In this document: positions 23,535 through 36,050 of the stretch, one piece after another
Numbering within the stretch: position 1 is the first letter of the stretch
Layout of the letters: every line of letters begins with the position of its first letter
NCBI GenBank assembly: GCA_017607445.1
Contig: JAEVHH010000007.1
Location: 124,001-188,000, forward strand
DNA: 64,000 nucleotides
Source of the DNA: Histoplasma ohiense
Taxonomy: Eukaryota > Ascomycota > Eurotiomycetes > Onygenales > Ajellomycetaceae
Direction of reading: 5' to 3'
The notes under the pieces: generated by a model
Told to the model about the DNA's origin: nothing
Seen by the model: only the letters and a program-made list of their open reading frames with translations
Database searches by the model: none
Translations under genes and position numbers: made by a program

Positions 23535-25028
23535 AGAATCCTCACTTGAAGAACAATGAAGACTAGCAGCAGAAGCAGATGAATTCTGACAGCAAGTCAT
23601 CAAAGCTATACAAAGTAAAGCATCTCAATTCCCCACAGATGTATACCCAAGAACAGATATCTCAGCATATTCAATCAAGAATAACAATCACTTATGCTTT
23701 CAAGATAAATGATGAGTTTTCAATTCAGAATCTCTACAAACACAGATCATGCAAGAAATTCATGACTTACTGATGATCAGACATTCAGAATGTGAAATCA
23801 TGTACAACATTATCACTCAAAAATTCTACTGATCAGATATGTTGAAAGATATACATCAGTTCATACACAACTGTGATTATTGTTGCTCAGTGATGATATG
23901 ATGTGAATGCTGAAAAGAGATGCTGAAGTCTCTATCTGTCTCTGACTGAACTTGATGTGATATAGCTATTGATTTTGCAGTTTTCTTACTCAAAAGTGAA
24001 GATTCTATAAACATTCTAGTCATTGTTGACTGACTCAGGAAGGATGTAATACTACAGCTCTGTGATAAGATGAATGCTGAAGTAGTTGCAGATGTCTTCA
24101 TCAGAAGCTTAGTCTATTGTATACACAGTCTGTCTTTATCTATTGTGTTGAATAGAGACAGTCAATTCATCAGCACACTCTGAGCCTGCATATATCAATT
24201 ATTAAGAATTGAATGAAAGTTATCAACAGTGTACCACTCAGAGACTGATGAAACTATCAAGAGAATGATATAAATGATAAAAAACATTCTTCATAAATTC
24301 TGCAATTACATACAAGACAACTGAAGCAATCTGCTGTCACATACTGAGATTGTGATTAACAGTTGAGATTCTGCTACAACAGATGTAAGCTCATTTTTTC
24401 TTCTACACAGATACAATCAAGAGATTCTGAACTTCTCTGAGACTCTCTGAGAAACTGTGTACATCTGCAGCTTCATACAGACAGCAGAGAACATTGTGAG
24501 CAAGCTGAAGAAAGCTCACAAATGAACAGAAGCTTCAATAATCAGCACTCAACAAAATTATAAGAATCAAGCAAACATCAGAAGAAGTTCTATGATCTGA
24601 TATCATATAAAAGACAAAGTCTGACTGAATTTCAAGAACATAAAAACAGACTGCTTCTTGCATACACTAGATTATCATCACATCAAATATACAGTGAAGA
24701 AAGTGCTAGACATATATAATTATCAACTTGACACTCTGTCTGACATCCACAACATCTTTCATACAAATCTGCTCCAACCCACAGCTGAGGATCCATTCCC
24801 CTCACAGAGAATCTTCAATTGACAGTCACCCACCATTATAGAAGAAGACAATGAACTTGAGTGGGAAATTGAAGCAATTCTTGACAATAGAATCAACCAC
24901 CACCATCATGAATATCTCATCAAATGAGTAGAATACAATCATCTGATCTGAGAACTCATGTCTGTCTTGAAGAACACCACCACTCTAGACATCTACAAGT
25001 CCTCACTCACTCTGATAGAGGGGGATAA
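23535..25028 (+). pseudogene. Family B integrase and chromodomain (element B3, right piece)
   Basis: Begins in the middle of the RNase H to integrase linker (equivalent to B1 7,704) because B2 interrupts it. Its integrase core and chromodomain run to 25,020, followed by the GAGGGGGATAA tract and its LTR. Broken by TGA and TAA. The left half of B3 is outside the window or lost. Confidence 0.85.
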
Positions 25029-25562
25029 TGTGATGGATTAGTATCTGTTAGTAATTAACTTACACAATCAACTCTTCTTCTGCATCTGCTTGTTTCTGAC
25101 TGTTGTGATCTCATATAACTCTCAATGTTCTTCTGCTCTGTGCTCTGTGCTTGTGAAATCTCTAATGATTCTTCTGCATAGCTTCTAATGTTCTTCCACT
25201 CTGTGTCCCACACTTATATAGTCTCTAATGATTTTTTCATGTAGCTTCTAACATTCTCCCACTCCATGTTCTGCACTCATGTAGTCTCTAATAATTCTTT
25301 CATGTAGCTCTCAATGATTCTCCTGCTCCACACTCTGCACTTGCATAGTTTCTAATGATTCTTTCATATAGTTCTTAATGTTCTTCTACTCTGTGCTTCA
25401 CTGTGGAGCAGCTTCTGATATTCTTCTGCTCTGAACTTCCCTCTATAAGAACCCTCTTTGTATGACCTTTTCTTCTGATTTCTTTTCCCTTTCTTTCCTT
25501 AATCAATTCATAATCTGTAATTAGGATAGTACCAAATCGTTAATCGAAGTACGCCCATTACA
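25029..25562 (+). repeat. 3' LTR of element B3
   Basis: 534 bp, TGTGATGG to CCATTACA, with four 63-bp units. It is 63 bp shorter than the B1 LTRs, which is one unit. Directly followed by ACAGATAATTC, the chromodomain end of a family A copy (matches A1 at about 18,395), so B3 inserted into A3. Confidence 0.9.
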
Positions 25563-26112
25563 ACAGATAATTCTTGGGAATCTGAGGAAAACTTGATGAA
25601 CAGTCAGAAGTACTTGGAAAAGTTTAATAAAATCTATCAAAAGTCAGTCAGTAAACAAAAATGAAGAAGACAATGATGACTGCTGAATATACTTATTTCA
25701 TTCAGAGATTAAAAAACAGATCTATCTCAGCTTGGCCAGTGTCATTCAAGAAATTGTCATCAAGACAAACCTGCTTATTATTTCAGATTTTCTCAACTGA
25801 TGAAGCATGACATTTCAATGATAACTTGTGAGCTGCAATCAGTGATGTAATCACTGAGATCTCATCAATCATCATTTCAGCTGAAGTCTCAGAAGAATTA
25901 TCTTGTTGAATCTTTCAGATCTTCACAGCAAAGAATTTAACTGCTGCAGTCACAGTGCTCTGCAAAACATTAATATTCAAAATATCCACATCAGCAACAA
26001 TTAGATTCTCAGCAGTGTTGATAACTGTCTGAGTCAATTCAACAGCATTCACTGACATCTAATAGAAAGTTAATGTTATATACTGTAAAAACATCTGTTT
26101 TGAATAATAACT
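25563..26112 (-). pseudogene. Element A3 fragment: chromodomain end and antisense exon 3
   Basis: Matches A1 from about 18,395 to 18,943. The minus strand holds the exon 3 equivalent of the antisense gene (about 26,058 down to 25,690), with stops, and the start of intron 2. The similarity ends abruptly in TAATAACT near 26,112, where ordinary CpG-containing DNA begins. No LTR or target duplication is present at this edge, so the right end of A3 was lost by deletion or rearrangement. Confidence 0.82.
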
Positions 26113-26785
26113 ACCGGCATATCCGCTCCTGGTATCCATTGGGTGTCCAGCTCATTTTGTTGTCAATTAGGTGGATCTGCCTCAATTGCTATTGCTATTA
26201 TTATCACTATCATTATTCTTGTTACCAATGTTGTTAGGAGTGGCAATGCGAGGTACATGTACCTGCGCTAAACAAGACAGGGTAGAAAATAAAAATTAAA
26301 ATAAAATATCCCAGTTCAATGGCGGCAGGAGAGAGAGAGAGAAAAGAAGCAAAGGATAATCGATTGTGAATTGAGAGGAAGGGGAGAAAAAGGGACAAAA
26401 AAGAGAATATCTCAACACCCAGAGGTAGGTTCCTGATAATTAAATGATTAAATAGCTTCTCGACCATGACGAAGCTCAACGTCCCCTTTCCTTGGCGCAA
26501 GGTTGCCTGTTTATGATTACGATTATGATTATTATTGAAGATATGACAATTTATATAATTTATCCGCCGAGTGTCTGCTTTGGCTGCCTGTCATTTGCAT
26601 CGTCCGTAAACTGCACAGTAGCAGAGGTGTTCGTCGGGGCAGCTATTTTTTCGAGAACGAATATATGGCGTTAGTCGCTAGGCAAACAGAAATAAATAGC
26701 CTGCAGATGAGACGATAAGGAGGAAAGATATATGGGTGCGGGCATCTGGGAAATATGTTAAAAAAAAAAATAAAACAGGAATAAC
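26113..26785. other. Transition to unique DNA, no gene seen
   Basis: Composition changes at once: CpG sites are frequent and the family A match stops. A GA-rich microsatellite lies near 26,328-26,343. Short open frames here lack any recognisable feature. It probably includes the 3' flank of the DUF3431 gene. Confidence 0.5.
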
Positions 26786-27849
26786 TTACAACACAGCATC
26801 CATCCCAAAAATTATATGCCACATGTACTCCATGACGCGACCACTACTCGCATCGTTCTTTTCCGTCGCCGTCACCCAGTCGCGGAAGTGCATATAATCC
26901 TCCACTGGCCTCTTGAGAACCTGGTCGCGCGACACGGCAAACTGCGCGCAGCACGCTGCCGCCATCTCCGTCGGCTTATCCGCGCTTCGCAGTAAGGAAC
27001 GGTTAGCGTCGTTGCCTGTGTCTGCTGAAATCCCTCCTCTCCTTCCTCCCTCTGCCGTTGTCGCCGACCGGTTCTGCGGCGGGGTGCTTGTCCCCGAGAA
27101 AAGCTCCATCCACACCTCGTCCGTCACATGTCGATTGATCCTGTGCTCCTTCTTGCAGCCGGGGTTCCAGTTGCAGCGCAGATTAACATATCCTCTGTGC
27201 TGGACGTAGGCGATCCGGAGCGTGCGCATGGCGATGACGTTGTCGTGTAGCGGCGCATCGACGTGCCATGCCTGTAAGAAGCCAGAGCGATGCGCGTGGA
27301 GGAAGCCGATGGTGCGGGGGAGGTTATCGTAGTTGTCGATGATGTAGGAGAGGTACGCCATAGATTCGCGACCTTTGTTTCTTGGGACCGTGAGGGCATT
27401 AGGATCGTTGAGCGTCTTCTGAGAGGGGTTTACGACATATATCGCTCGTTGCCAGCTGTTTGTTTTTTCCGTCGACGGGGGTGGTAAATGGGTTAGCTGT
27501 GGTATATTGGATTGTTCATGGTTTGGGATCGATTGAAGTCTTTTCCAGTCAATAGTGAAAGGAGGGGAGTGACATACTCTGGAAGCTCATCCTGTACCCA
27601 ATCGGTATCCTCCTCCTCCAGCTTTGCCATGACAATGATTTTATCACCCACCTCGACATTGAAGGGGTTTGTTGAGTCACTGGGCAAATCGAGCGATAAA
27701 GAATGGAAACGCGTGTAAATGGAATCAATCAAGTATAAACCCCCGCTATATTGATCCAGGATATCTGCCAACACACGCACGAGAAACAACAGGGCAACGG
27801 CGAGAATGAAACAATATAAGCTGACGGCGATACGGAGGTTGCATTTCAT
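26786..27849 (-). CDS. DUF3431 family type II membrane protein
   Basis: Two exons on the minus strand: 27,849-27,578 and 27,455-26,786, with a 122-bp intron (GTATGT...ACAG), giving 313 residues. The start is chosen because residues 7-28 form a clear signal anchor (AVSLYCFILAVALLFLV), while an in-frame upstream ATG adds no conserved sequence. Joining the exons gives DW-QRAIYVVNP and then VPRNKGRESMAYLSYIIDNY, with FLHAHR and a C-terminal WHIIFG, the hallmarks I know from fungal DUF3431 proteins. These are often found near secondary-metabolism or surface genes, but their reaction is unknown. The final TTG-TAA-GTT includes a GTAAGT, so one more 3' intron is possible. It is the first gene beside the retrotransposon block. 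Confidence 0.82.
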
Positions 27850-30800
27850 TGTTCGAAATGAGAGGTCCGGGGGCGAAGTTGGCGCTGGGTCAATTGTCGT
27901 GATATGCGCGACAGGAAATATTGCGCAGGGAAACAGGGCCCAAAGACGTTCGTCACAGGAGAATGCGCGCACATTTGTCGTCGCGAGCAGCTGCGTACAA
28001 GATTGTAGAAAGGGAATAGATACAAAAATAGTTATGCGCCCTTGGACCTATAAGAGTTTGTACAGCGCCAGAAACCATGAACCCAGCGCGGGGTGGAAAG
28101 GTTAAACAAAAGGTCAAAAATGAAATGAAAGGCAACCGTTCTGGTTCTGGTTGTGGTTGTAGTTTTGGAACGCGCATCCGCAGCCGGAGGTGGCACAGCA
28201 ACGAGTAGATTGTCGATATCCATTTGAGTTGGCGCAGGTACCTTGGTATAGCATATCGGGGTTGCTGGTTTGACCTCGGAACATCAAACATTCAGCATTC
28301 ACATCTCATACCCACATGCGGCATGCGACCTCCCCATGACCCAATTCACCATCATCTTGACGCATAACTCGAAGTCAGTGGCATTTTCATTGCTCACAGC
28401 AACGCAGCAGCACCGCGCACAGCAGAAAGGCCGCTTTTGTCGCGTCGGGCAAATCTGCGATTGATGGTGGCGACGCGGTTCCATCGTCGATTCATGATCA
28501 GCATTTTGATATGCCCACTAGCCTCGCCACTAGCCGACTGCCGCGCTAGCGGTTGCGGACTCTCCCCTTGGGCAGCTGGGCTGCAGTGCTAAGCATGCTC
28601 CCGGTGACTTAGCTTGTCTGGGTTAGTTGATCATCCATCCCGTGTCTTGAGTCTGGAGATCTCCTTCTCCCCAACTTGAAAATGTCCTCCGTGGCTCACG
28701 TATGGTCCCTCAGAATCGTTGTGCCTGTTTACGCAGGATGCTTCGCAATCGATTGCTCATCAGCCATTGGAGCTGCCTGCCCGTTGAGAGGCCTACCCGT
28801 GCCTGCCCGCTATCGAATCTTGATCAAATAACTCTTGAAACCGATCTGCCCATTCTTCCAGCCGCTCTTATTGATGCATACAACCGATCCGACATGCTCA
28901 TGATATTCCGATGATCTTTCGAGTCTATATGATTATTCGTGGGCCATCTAGTAGAGTCACTACGTATGGATTCTAGACCACTTTGAGGCTTGAGGCGATG
29001 ATTCCTTGAAAGCCAGACATCCGGGTCTCGAAGTACTTCGGTGCCTGGCTGGGAGGAACCAGAGTAGGAATTGTGTACAAACATAAAGAATTGTTTCTAA
29101 GACAAACGCAATATCATCAACTGCCATCGCTCACAGTTGGGTAGCTCTAGCAAGAAGAAAGATCCTTTGCAAGATATTGAAGCCTGTTTGGTTAGCAAAG
29201 AATCCACATCACTCATTTCCCCCACTCTCCCGACCTCACATGAGGGTTAGGGATAGCTTAGCGGAGTATTCTCCGTTTCCCCATTTACTGTGAATGCTTT
29301 TTATATTGCCTTTTTTGTTGTATATTTGCAGTTTTTGCATAAAAAAGGAAACCCTATTGAAGCTCGAATAACGGAGAACTTTAGAGATCCTTATTTACAA
29401 ACCATCAGATCATTACGAAACTTAAATACCCACTGCAATGCATGCTATATCAATATGTTCCTCGCATAGGAAACAAGAATATTTTTTGAAGATTAGAGTT
29501 AGATAGAACACCGATTATCATCACGAACTGAGTCTTTGCGGACGTTCTGGTAGCAAACCGAGCCTGTTTGATGCTCCGCGTAAGATAGAGAGAGACAACC
29601 TGATCCTCGCCATCCAGGCCCTCGATCAGCACCTTACTTGAGGCAGACGATGAGGTCCCAACATCGCCAGATTCCGAATATCCTAGTTCCTCGATCAGGT
29701 TTGTTTTCAAAAAGAAAAACAATGGTTCCTCATTCTAATGTGATAGAAAATATTTTTTTGATGGAAAGTAAACAATACTGGCCTTCCGAGCTACAAGTTC
29801 AGGCTGTGAGGTGGAATGTAATCATTGATGAAGAGAGAGGGAAGCAAAGAGGAAAAAGAAAAAGAAAAAGAAAAAGAATATGCAAATGCAAATGCAAATG
29901 CTAATGGATCTCCAGCCGAAGCAACGCACATACTATCTATGTAAATCAGCACTGAGGATCGAGGCCCAAAGAATCTAGACTGAACTATCAACGCCGCATC
30001 CGAGGGGCATCTTGGTGCAGGCGGGTCTCTTGTACTCAAGAATAACAACAACAACCCTTCGTTCCTAGCCCTCTAATGCCGAGACCAGCGGGTTGACCAG
30101 CAACAACTAGTCTCTCTATCCTATTCTTTTCCGTTCTCTTCTCCAATGGATTACTGTCAATATCCAACAGAACGGATGAGTTAGTTTTTCTTCTTCAGAC
30201 AAGCAGGGGGGAAATCTTCTTGCCTCGCCCAAAATCAATATACAAGCATTCCGCGCCCTTCCTCGCTCAGCCAGCGGGATAACTAACGGTTATGCAGCGG
30301 GTCCGGGTAATCAATAACTCGCATCGATCTTAATAGATATGCAGATTTAGATTGCCATATAGATCGTTTTCTTCGGAGAATTAAAATCCAGCCAATGCCA
30401 GACCATCCCGTCTGAGACGCAAGCGTCAGCACCAATAAATATAGTCTAAGATGGCGGCAGGATCCTTCAATATAAAAGGCAGATATATACAGTGCATAGT
30501 GCACTCCTTCAGGACTCAGAAGGGTCTGGAGTTTCAAAGCGGATCCCCTCATGGCTCTGTTTCATTTGCTGATAAAAATACTCCGTAGACCACTCCGTAA
30601 AATTAATGCTGTTTTACCTTCGAATTGTTAGCTTTTAATGAAACTCGTTTCTTTTCTCAGTCAGCAAGCCTCGGTTAAACCGATCCTCCTCATTAAAACG
30701 ATGGATAAGAGGTGTATGTTTTCATTCTCTGTCCAGAAAGGCAAGCGATGCCAAAATATCTCTCTGGCAACGATGGAAAAGAAACGGAGTCCCGAACAAT

Positions 30801-32821
30801 AGTTTCAAGAAATAAGAACGAAAGACCAAGTAACTGGAACCCATAAGTTGCCAGATTGGCTGAGATAGCCGGCTCACACTCAACAATTCTCAGCGGGGCC
30901 TGGAGTTTCTGCCTCTGCGGATCACATTCAACATTTCTGACTCGTCTAAAGCACAGAGTATGCTCTGATGGGTGAGTGAGGGTATACACCTGAGTATCGT
31001 GTGTCATCTAGTTTTAATGAAAGGGTTTGTGGTTCTTTTTGCTGAAAGATCGAAGCCACAGGCGACTCTAGAAGAAACGCGGGACGCGTTTTTTGCCGTT
31101 TTTGGTTGTTTATGGCTGGTTATGGCGTTTTATGGCTTTTCTTTGCTTTTCTTTGCTTTTCTTTTCTTTGCTTTTTCGTTTCTTTTTTCATTCGGTTCAA
31201 GATAGCAACAGGGTGTTGACGTTTATGACCTGCGAGGGTGCATTATGCATGGATTATTGGTTGGGGTCTTCAACACAAGTTTTTTTTTGTCAAAAGAGCA
31301 TTGAACTCGGGCGATGATTCTCCTTTGCTCTTTGCGGAGATTATTGACGGAGTTTGTATGCTTGGACTTTTTTTCGCAGCCAATCGGTAGCGGCTGAATC
31401 GCTTCCTTGGTGCAAGGCTGGTTGTTTCCCTTGCGACCCTGTCAATCTCATCGTTGGTGCTGATGAGAGTCTGCCACATCGGTACGCATTGGTACGATCC
31501 TGATTGAGGAAATTCGAGAATGCTGGTCTAACCGATGGGCTAAAATGGGTTCGATTCCCCTGTCGCGTCGTCCTGGCTCCTTGAGTCGCAGGGCGAAAAT
31601 ATCGTATCCGTAGATGTCATGTCGTCATTTACCTCTATCCCCACCGTCCAGCTCTGCCTGGCACAGGGCCGATGTAATCCACAATGTAATCCGGCCCACT
31701 CTGGGCCCTGGGGCGGCTCGAGTAATAGACATAGTGTGGTTTTGATGTGATGGTCGTCTCCACCACCCCAGCTAAGCTAGGCCGATGCTAAGAACCTCCA
31801 ACCTCACTCTTCACGAAGATGATACACCCTGCCTGGTTTTGGGCAGGTTGGAGGGTGGATGAGGAAAATGGATGACGGCAAACTGATGCTCCTGTCCACC
31901 CTGGTACGGGGCCTCTCATTCAAGCCATGTTATACCAAAATACATCGAAACACTCCCCCTTTCAACCTCCTTCCGCGAATTCGCCAGGCATAACGCTTCA
32001 GGCTCCAGGCGTTGCCAGCTCCTGGATGTCAGTCTGCCATTAGCGCGACTGTTCCATGTTTCCCCAGGCCTAACCAGTTTGTTTCGTTCCCACGTCTAGA
32101 ATGTTCCCCTGGTTAACAGTTCGCACGGCACAGCTCGAACGAATTCGGATGACGCGCATCATTCAATGTTTGTTGGATGTTGGGAACGGCGGGGGAGTTA
32201 TTCATGTTGGCTTTTTTTGACGCCATGTTTCCTGATCGATGGGCCCCGCCCTACCCAGATTATTGTCTCCACTGGCCTGCTCCCCTGTTCTGGTCGCGCA
32301 AAGCCTTGGAAGCCTGTTGTATGTTCCTGCAGCGCTTGAATCCCGCTAAGGCGGCGGAAAACAACGCGGGTTGGGCTGGCCGGCTTTAAAACACTCTATT
32401 GTCCCACCATGGACAAGGGCAGCACAAACAACCATTTACTTCCCTACGAGCTTTCAGCATTGTGTTTTAATTTTTGCTCGAATGGTTTAATTTTCCCCTG
32501 CCCATCGCGAGTCGTTTGTTCTTGTTGTGCGTTCAAGGATCGTGTCCTGCTGTCGGCAGCACCGGGTTCCTTCACTATCTAATATTTTGTTGTTTAATTT
32601 TGTTTACATTTGTTGTACCGCGTCCATGGGCAAGAGTAAGATTTTGACGTGAACCAATCTCTATCTGTACCCAGTCCCAGTCGGGTGGAGTATGCAGAAA
32701 ATATCCTCTCAGCCGCAAGAACCCACGACCCAGAATTCCTCTTTCTACAAGATTTACATATATTAATCAACTGGAGTGTGGCGGGTCGACCACTGCGCGA
32801 ACACCACGCGCGCGGCCGAAG
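27850..32821. other. Long gene-poor stretch, about 5 kb
   Basis: I see no supportable gene. Contents: near-palindromic GGAGTATTCTCC around 29,263; AAAAAG repeats and a GCAAAT tandem repeat near 29,849-29,901; the 9-mer TACTCCGTA at 30,579-30,587 followed by CACTCCGTA at 30,591; T-rich TTTGCTTTTC repeats near 31,140-31,190; a tRNA-like B-box at 31,548-31,558; and the probable leader of the membrane protein gene from about 32,400. Open frames of up to 104 codons occur but have no recognised domains. Confidence 0.5.
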
Positions 32822-34486
32822 ATGGGGAGGTCTTTTGTCCTCTTGTCTCTAGGCTTGTCGGCAATCCTATTCACCGCGATATCAACCATTGTCAATGGGG
32901 CGTTCGCTGCATCGCTTGAAAATGCAGTCCCCAATTGCGCATTCCTTACATATATGGCCGTGGTGCTGACGGCCATAAGTTCTATTGTCCTGGGCCTACT
33001 ACTCGTCTCGTTTACTCTGGATGCAGCAAGAGGACGGCGATTCTGGAAATCGTGGAATGGATTGGCATTCGTCCTACTTGGCGGAATCCTTTCCATTGCA
33101 CTCATATTCGTCGCATTTGCCTTGCGACAATGTGATTCCCTACTCAAGGGCGAGGATTCTAGTCTGTTCCCCCGCACTACTCGGGTGCTGTATTATGTTT
33201 GGTGTGGGGTATGGGCTGGAGCGATTCTCTTCCAGATATTATTCTACGTGTGCTTAGCAGTCCACCCCGATCATAGACCGAACTTACGAAGCGTCTCGAT
33301 ATCCAAACCAGCCTCAGACATTGCCAGCTTTCTACGGCCAAAGAGGAGGCAGCCAAAGCTGACAGGGACGCGACCATCAAGCTCTTTCCAACCTGCCGTC
33401 TTTCCAGAACACAAACAACCCTCCAACAATCCAACCGATTCACATCACGACTCGGAGCGAAAGAATCACAAGTCATCGCTCTATGTAGGCAACATAATAC
33501 TAAATACGCACATTCTGCAACATCTCCAACAACATGCCCGCCGCCACAGCGACAGCCACCAACAAGTGCAGGACTCGAAACCCCACAAAGTAATCTACCC
33601 ATCCAACCGCAGCTGCAGCCCGCAGGAGCCAGAACATACCTTTGAGCAGTGGGACACTTCTAGCGTCCCGCGCGAGATCTGCGACGCCCTTCTCAAATCT
33701 ACTATTCAAAACATTGCCCCTGCAGATCGCGCCAGTAGCAGTAGCAATAGCTACAAACAAACCACCAGCAGACCCAACAGCGAAGCGCCCTCCCTCGCGA
33801 GCATCTCGATGACAGTCACCACCTCGAAACCTTCACTCGCACGCCAGCAATCCTCAGACACGCCCCGGAAACCGCACAAAGACTCCATCCTCCCCGATTC
33901 CCCAAACCTAACCTCCTCTCCCTCCTCTTCCTCCCTCCCCAGCACCCCCTACACCCGCGTGTATCGCCCTCGACCCCCCTCCGCCTACTCCTGCTCCTGC
34001 ATCTCGCACCCTCCCATCGCAGACACCCGGCACCAGCACCGGCACGATCTCCACACCCCGCTCCCACGGCCCAAATTCACTCCCAGACGCCCACGCGCGC
34101 ACTCCTTCGAAGACAACATTCACCCGCTCTTCCGGACCAGCAGCCCGGAACCGCCGCCGGGCACCACGCGGGGGACAGTCGTCACCGCCTCCCCCGTCGC
34201 GGGCCAGACGATATCCAAGAACGCGCTGAGCAGGATCAAGTCCGGCTCGTTCTCGCTGCCGGTGTCGAGTAGCCCCCTGGCGCAGACGGCGATGATGGAC
34301 CTGGACATCGCTGGCGACAGGGTGGATGAGGGCGCGCAGGAGGGGGATTGCGAGGATGACGATATCACGACGCGGACGGATATGCCGATCCCGGGGTTTG
34401 TGCTAGCGGCGGGGAATAGGGGGAGTTGGGTGGATTATGGGAAGAGGAAGTCCAGTAGGGGGCCTGGTAGGGATGATGGGAGATAG
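32822..34486 (+). CDS. Four-helix membrane protein with long disordered tail, unknown function
   Basis: A single exon of 554 residues. The first 160 residues contain four hydrophobic segments at about 4-26, 41-63, 79-100 and 122-149, with the N-terminus directly at the first. The arrangement resembles small tetraspan fungal plasma-membrane proteins, but I cannot assign a family. The rest (about 165-554) is Ser, Pro, His and Arg rich and probably disordered and cytosolic. It contains short segments that look conserved (EHTFEQWDTSSVPREICDAL, HPLFRTSSPEPPP). The start is the first ATG and lies a few bases after a GC-rich leader. Codon use in the tail is GC-rich (third-position C). No intron is needed. 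Confidence 0.75.
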   Translation: MGRSFVLLSLGLSAILFTAISTIVNGAFAASLENAVPNCAFLTYMAVVLTAISSIVLGLLLVSFTLDAARGRRFWKSWNGLAFVLLGGILSIALIFVAFALRQCDSLLKGEDSSLFPRTTRVLYYVWCGVWAGAILFQILFYVCLAVHPDHRPNLRSVSISKPASDIASFLRPKRRQPKLTGTRPSSSFQPAVFPEHKQPSNNPTDSHHDSERKNHKSSLYVGNIILNTHILQHLQQHARRHSDSHQQVQDSKPHKVIYPSNRSCSPQEPEHTFEQWDTSSVPREICDALLKSTIQNIAPADRASSSSNSYKQTTSRPNSEAPSLASISMTVTTSKPSLARQQSSDTPRKPHKDSILPDSPNLTSSPSSSSLPSTPYTRVYRPRPPSAYSCSCISHPPIADTRHQHRHDLHTPLPRPKFTPRRPRAHSFEDNIHPLFRTSSPEPPPGTTRGTVVTASPVAGQTISKNALSRIKSGSFSLPVSSSPLAQTAMMDLDIAGDRVDEGAQEGDCEDDDITTRTDMPIPGFVLAAGNRGSWVDYGKRKSSRGPGRDDGR

Positions 34487-35044
34487 TTTTTGTGGGGCGT
34501 GGGGGAAAAAGGAGCGGAGGTGGCTTCTTAGGCATTAGATATGTACGATCGTTCATGGTTTTATGGGTTTTCTTTTTCGTTCTCTCTCTTTCTCTCTCTT
34601 TTTTTATACACTATTATTTGGTTGGTGGTAATAGTGAATGGATTTTCGATAATGATTGAAACAATCTGGAGGGCTCATGTGTATTGTATATAGATATCTA
34701 TCTCTTCCTGGACGAAGTTTTGCTCTCGTTTGGCCCAGCTATTTATTTATTCTTTTCTTTCAATTGTTTTTCTTTTCTCACTTCATTTTCCCTTTTTTAT
34801 CTAATTATAATTTTTTTTAATTTTTTTTTTTTTTTTTTTTTTCCTCGCGGTAACACCCCGCCCACTACGAGCGAAACGAACTCCAGCACAAGCACATGCT
34901 CAGTGTACGATCCCAACTCTGACACCGATTCGACTGAACCAGATCGCCCCTTACCCGGGCCCCGAATGGCGTCTGCCAAGGAGAATAAAGAAGAACGAGG
35001 TATCTAAGAGGGACCCAACAGGAACTGTTGGAACGTTTTAAGTG

Positions 35045-35093
35045 TATAAACAGCGTGCGGGGTGCCAGTCCATACTAGGAAGTTTAGGCTCCT
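35045..35093 (+). repeat. Dispersed 49-bp repeat, copy 1
   Basis: Aligns without gaps to 36,051-36,099, with 39 of 49 positions identical by my count. Nine of the ten differences are transitions. It contains AGGAAG and TAGGCTCCT. Origin unknown. Confidence 0.65.
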
Positions 35094-36050
35094 CCCCTGA
35101 GACTATCAAATCTCAATCTCAATCTCAAATCGCTCAAATCCGCAATAATCATAATCAATTACACACAAAGTAACGCCTAGATCCCTCATTAGAATTAGGC
35201 CTGATACATGAAATTACATTACCACAATTAGTGCTCAAATCCATCATTATTCATCATATGAATCAATCTATTCTTCGTATCATTCTATACTTCTATCCTT
35301 CTATCCTTCACCTTTTCGGCATTCGTGAAGCTTCAATTCGTGGTAGTAGTATCGACGTTTGGTTCGTTCATCAACGGTGGTGGTGGTATTCTTGATGGCC
35401 AATCTCATCATGGGTATCTTTGCGGCTCTCATGGCCGTTCTGTTGGTGATTCTTGTAGGCATTAGAAGGGTTCTTGCAGGAGATTCTTCGTTAGTTCTTG
35501 CAGGGTTATTCTTCAGTAGATGGAGGAGTTGTGGCAGTGGCTCGCGTAGTCAGTTGATTCATCTCATCATCGTCCCCTTGTTGTGACATCCTCTCGATCC
35601 CTTGGGGACGGAGAATCGGAGTTTTCATTCAGTTTTTGTTATGGCCCTTTCCATCGTTGTGTCCGTTCTGTCCAGCCATTCATCTCGTTTTTTTTTTTTT
35701 TTTTTCAGATATTCAATCATTCGTATCAAGGTATCATCAATCGTGGCGCTCGGTGCCCCAAAGGTAGGTTTGTATTCAGTATCATCATTGCTAGCTGGGG
35801 GTTTCTATCCCCTTGGTAGCTTTAGGTCTAGAAGGCATTCATTTCTCCTTTCAATCAATCAATCAAGTTCTAATCCCTTTTCCCGCAATCCAAGCTCCCT
35901 TGGCCTATTGTCAGGATCCTTCTGCTGGTCCGAGTAGCAGCTCGCGAGACGTTATAAATGAAAAAAGCAGTACCCCGTAGTTTGCGGAAGCTTCAATCCG
36001 GGCTCACAACCGTGGCTGTTATTGGTGCTAGCTACTCCGTAGCTGGCGGA

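Noticed and set aside
1..26112. TGA reassigned to Trp, since many TGA codons fall at conserved Trp positions in Pol
   Set aside because: Other TGA codons fall at conserved Arg positions, and the unique genes use TGG for Trp and TGA as stop (for example KU70 and ERG1). Mutation of CGA and TGG explains both.
31501..31570. tRNA-like sequence with a perfect B-box (GGTTCGATTCC) and a D-arm-like GGTCTAA
   Set aside because: The 5' acceptor strand needed to pair with GTCGCGT is not found within 70-90 bases upstream, and the T stem has a mismatch. At best a tRNA-derived fragment.
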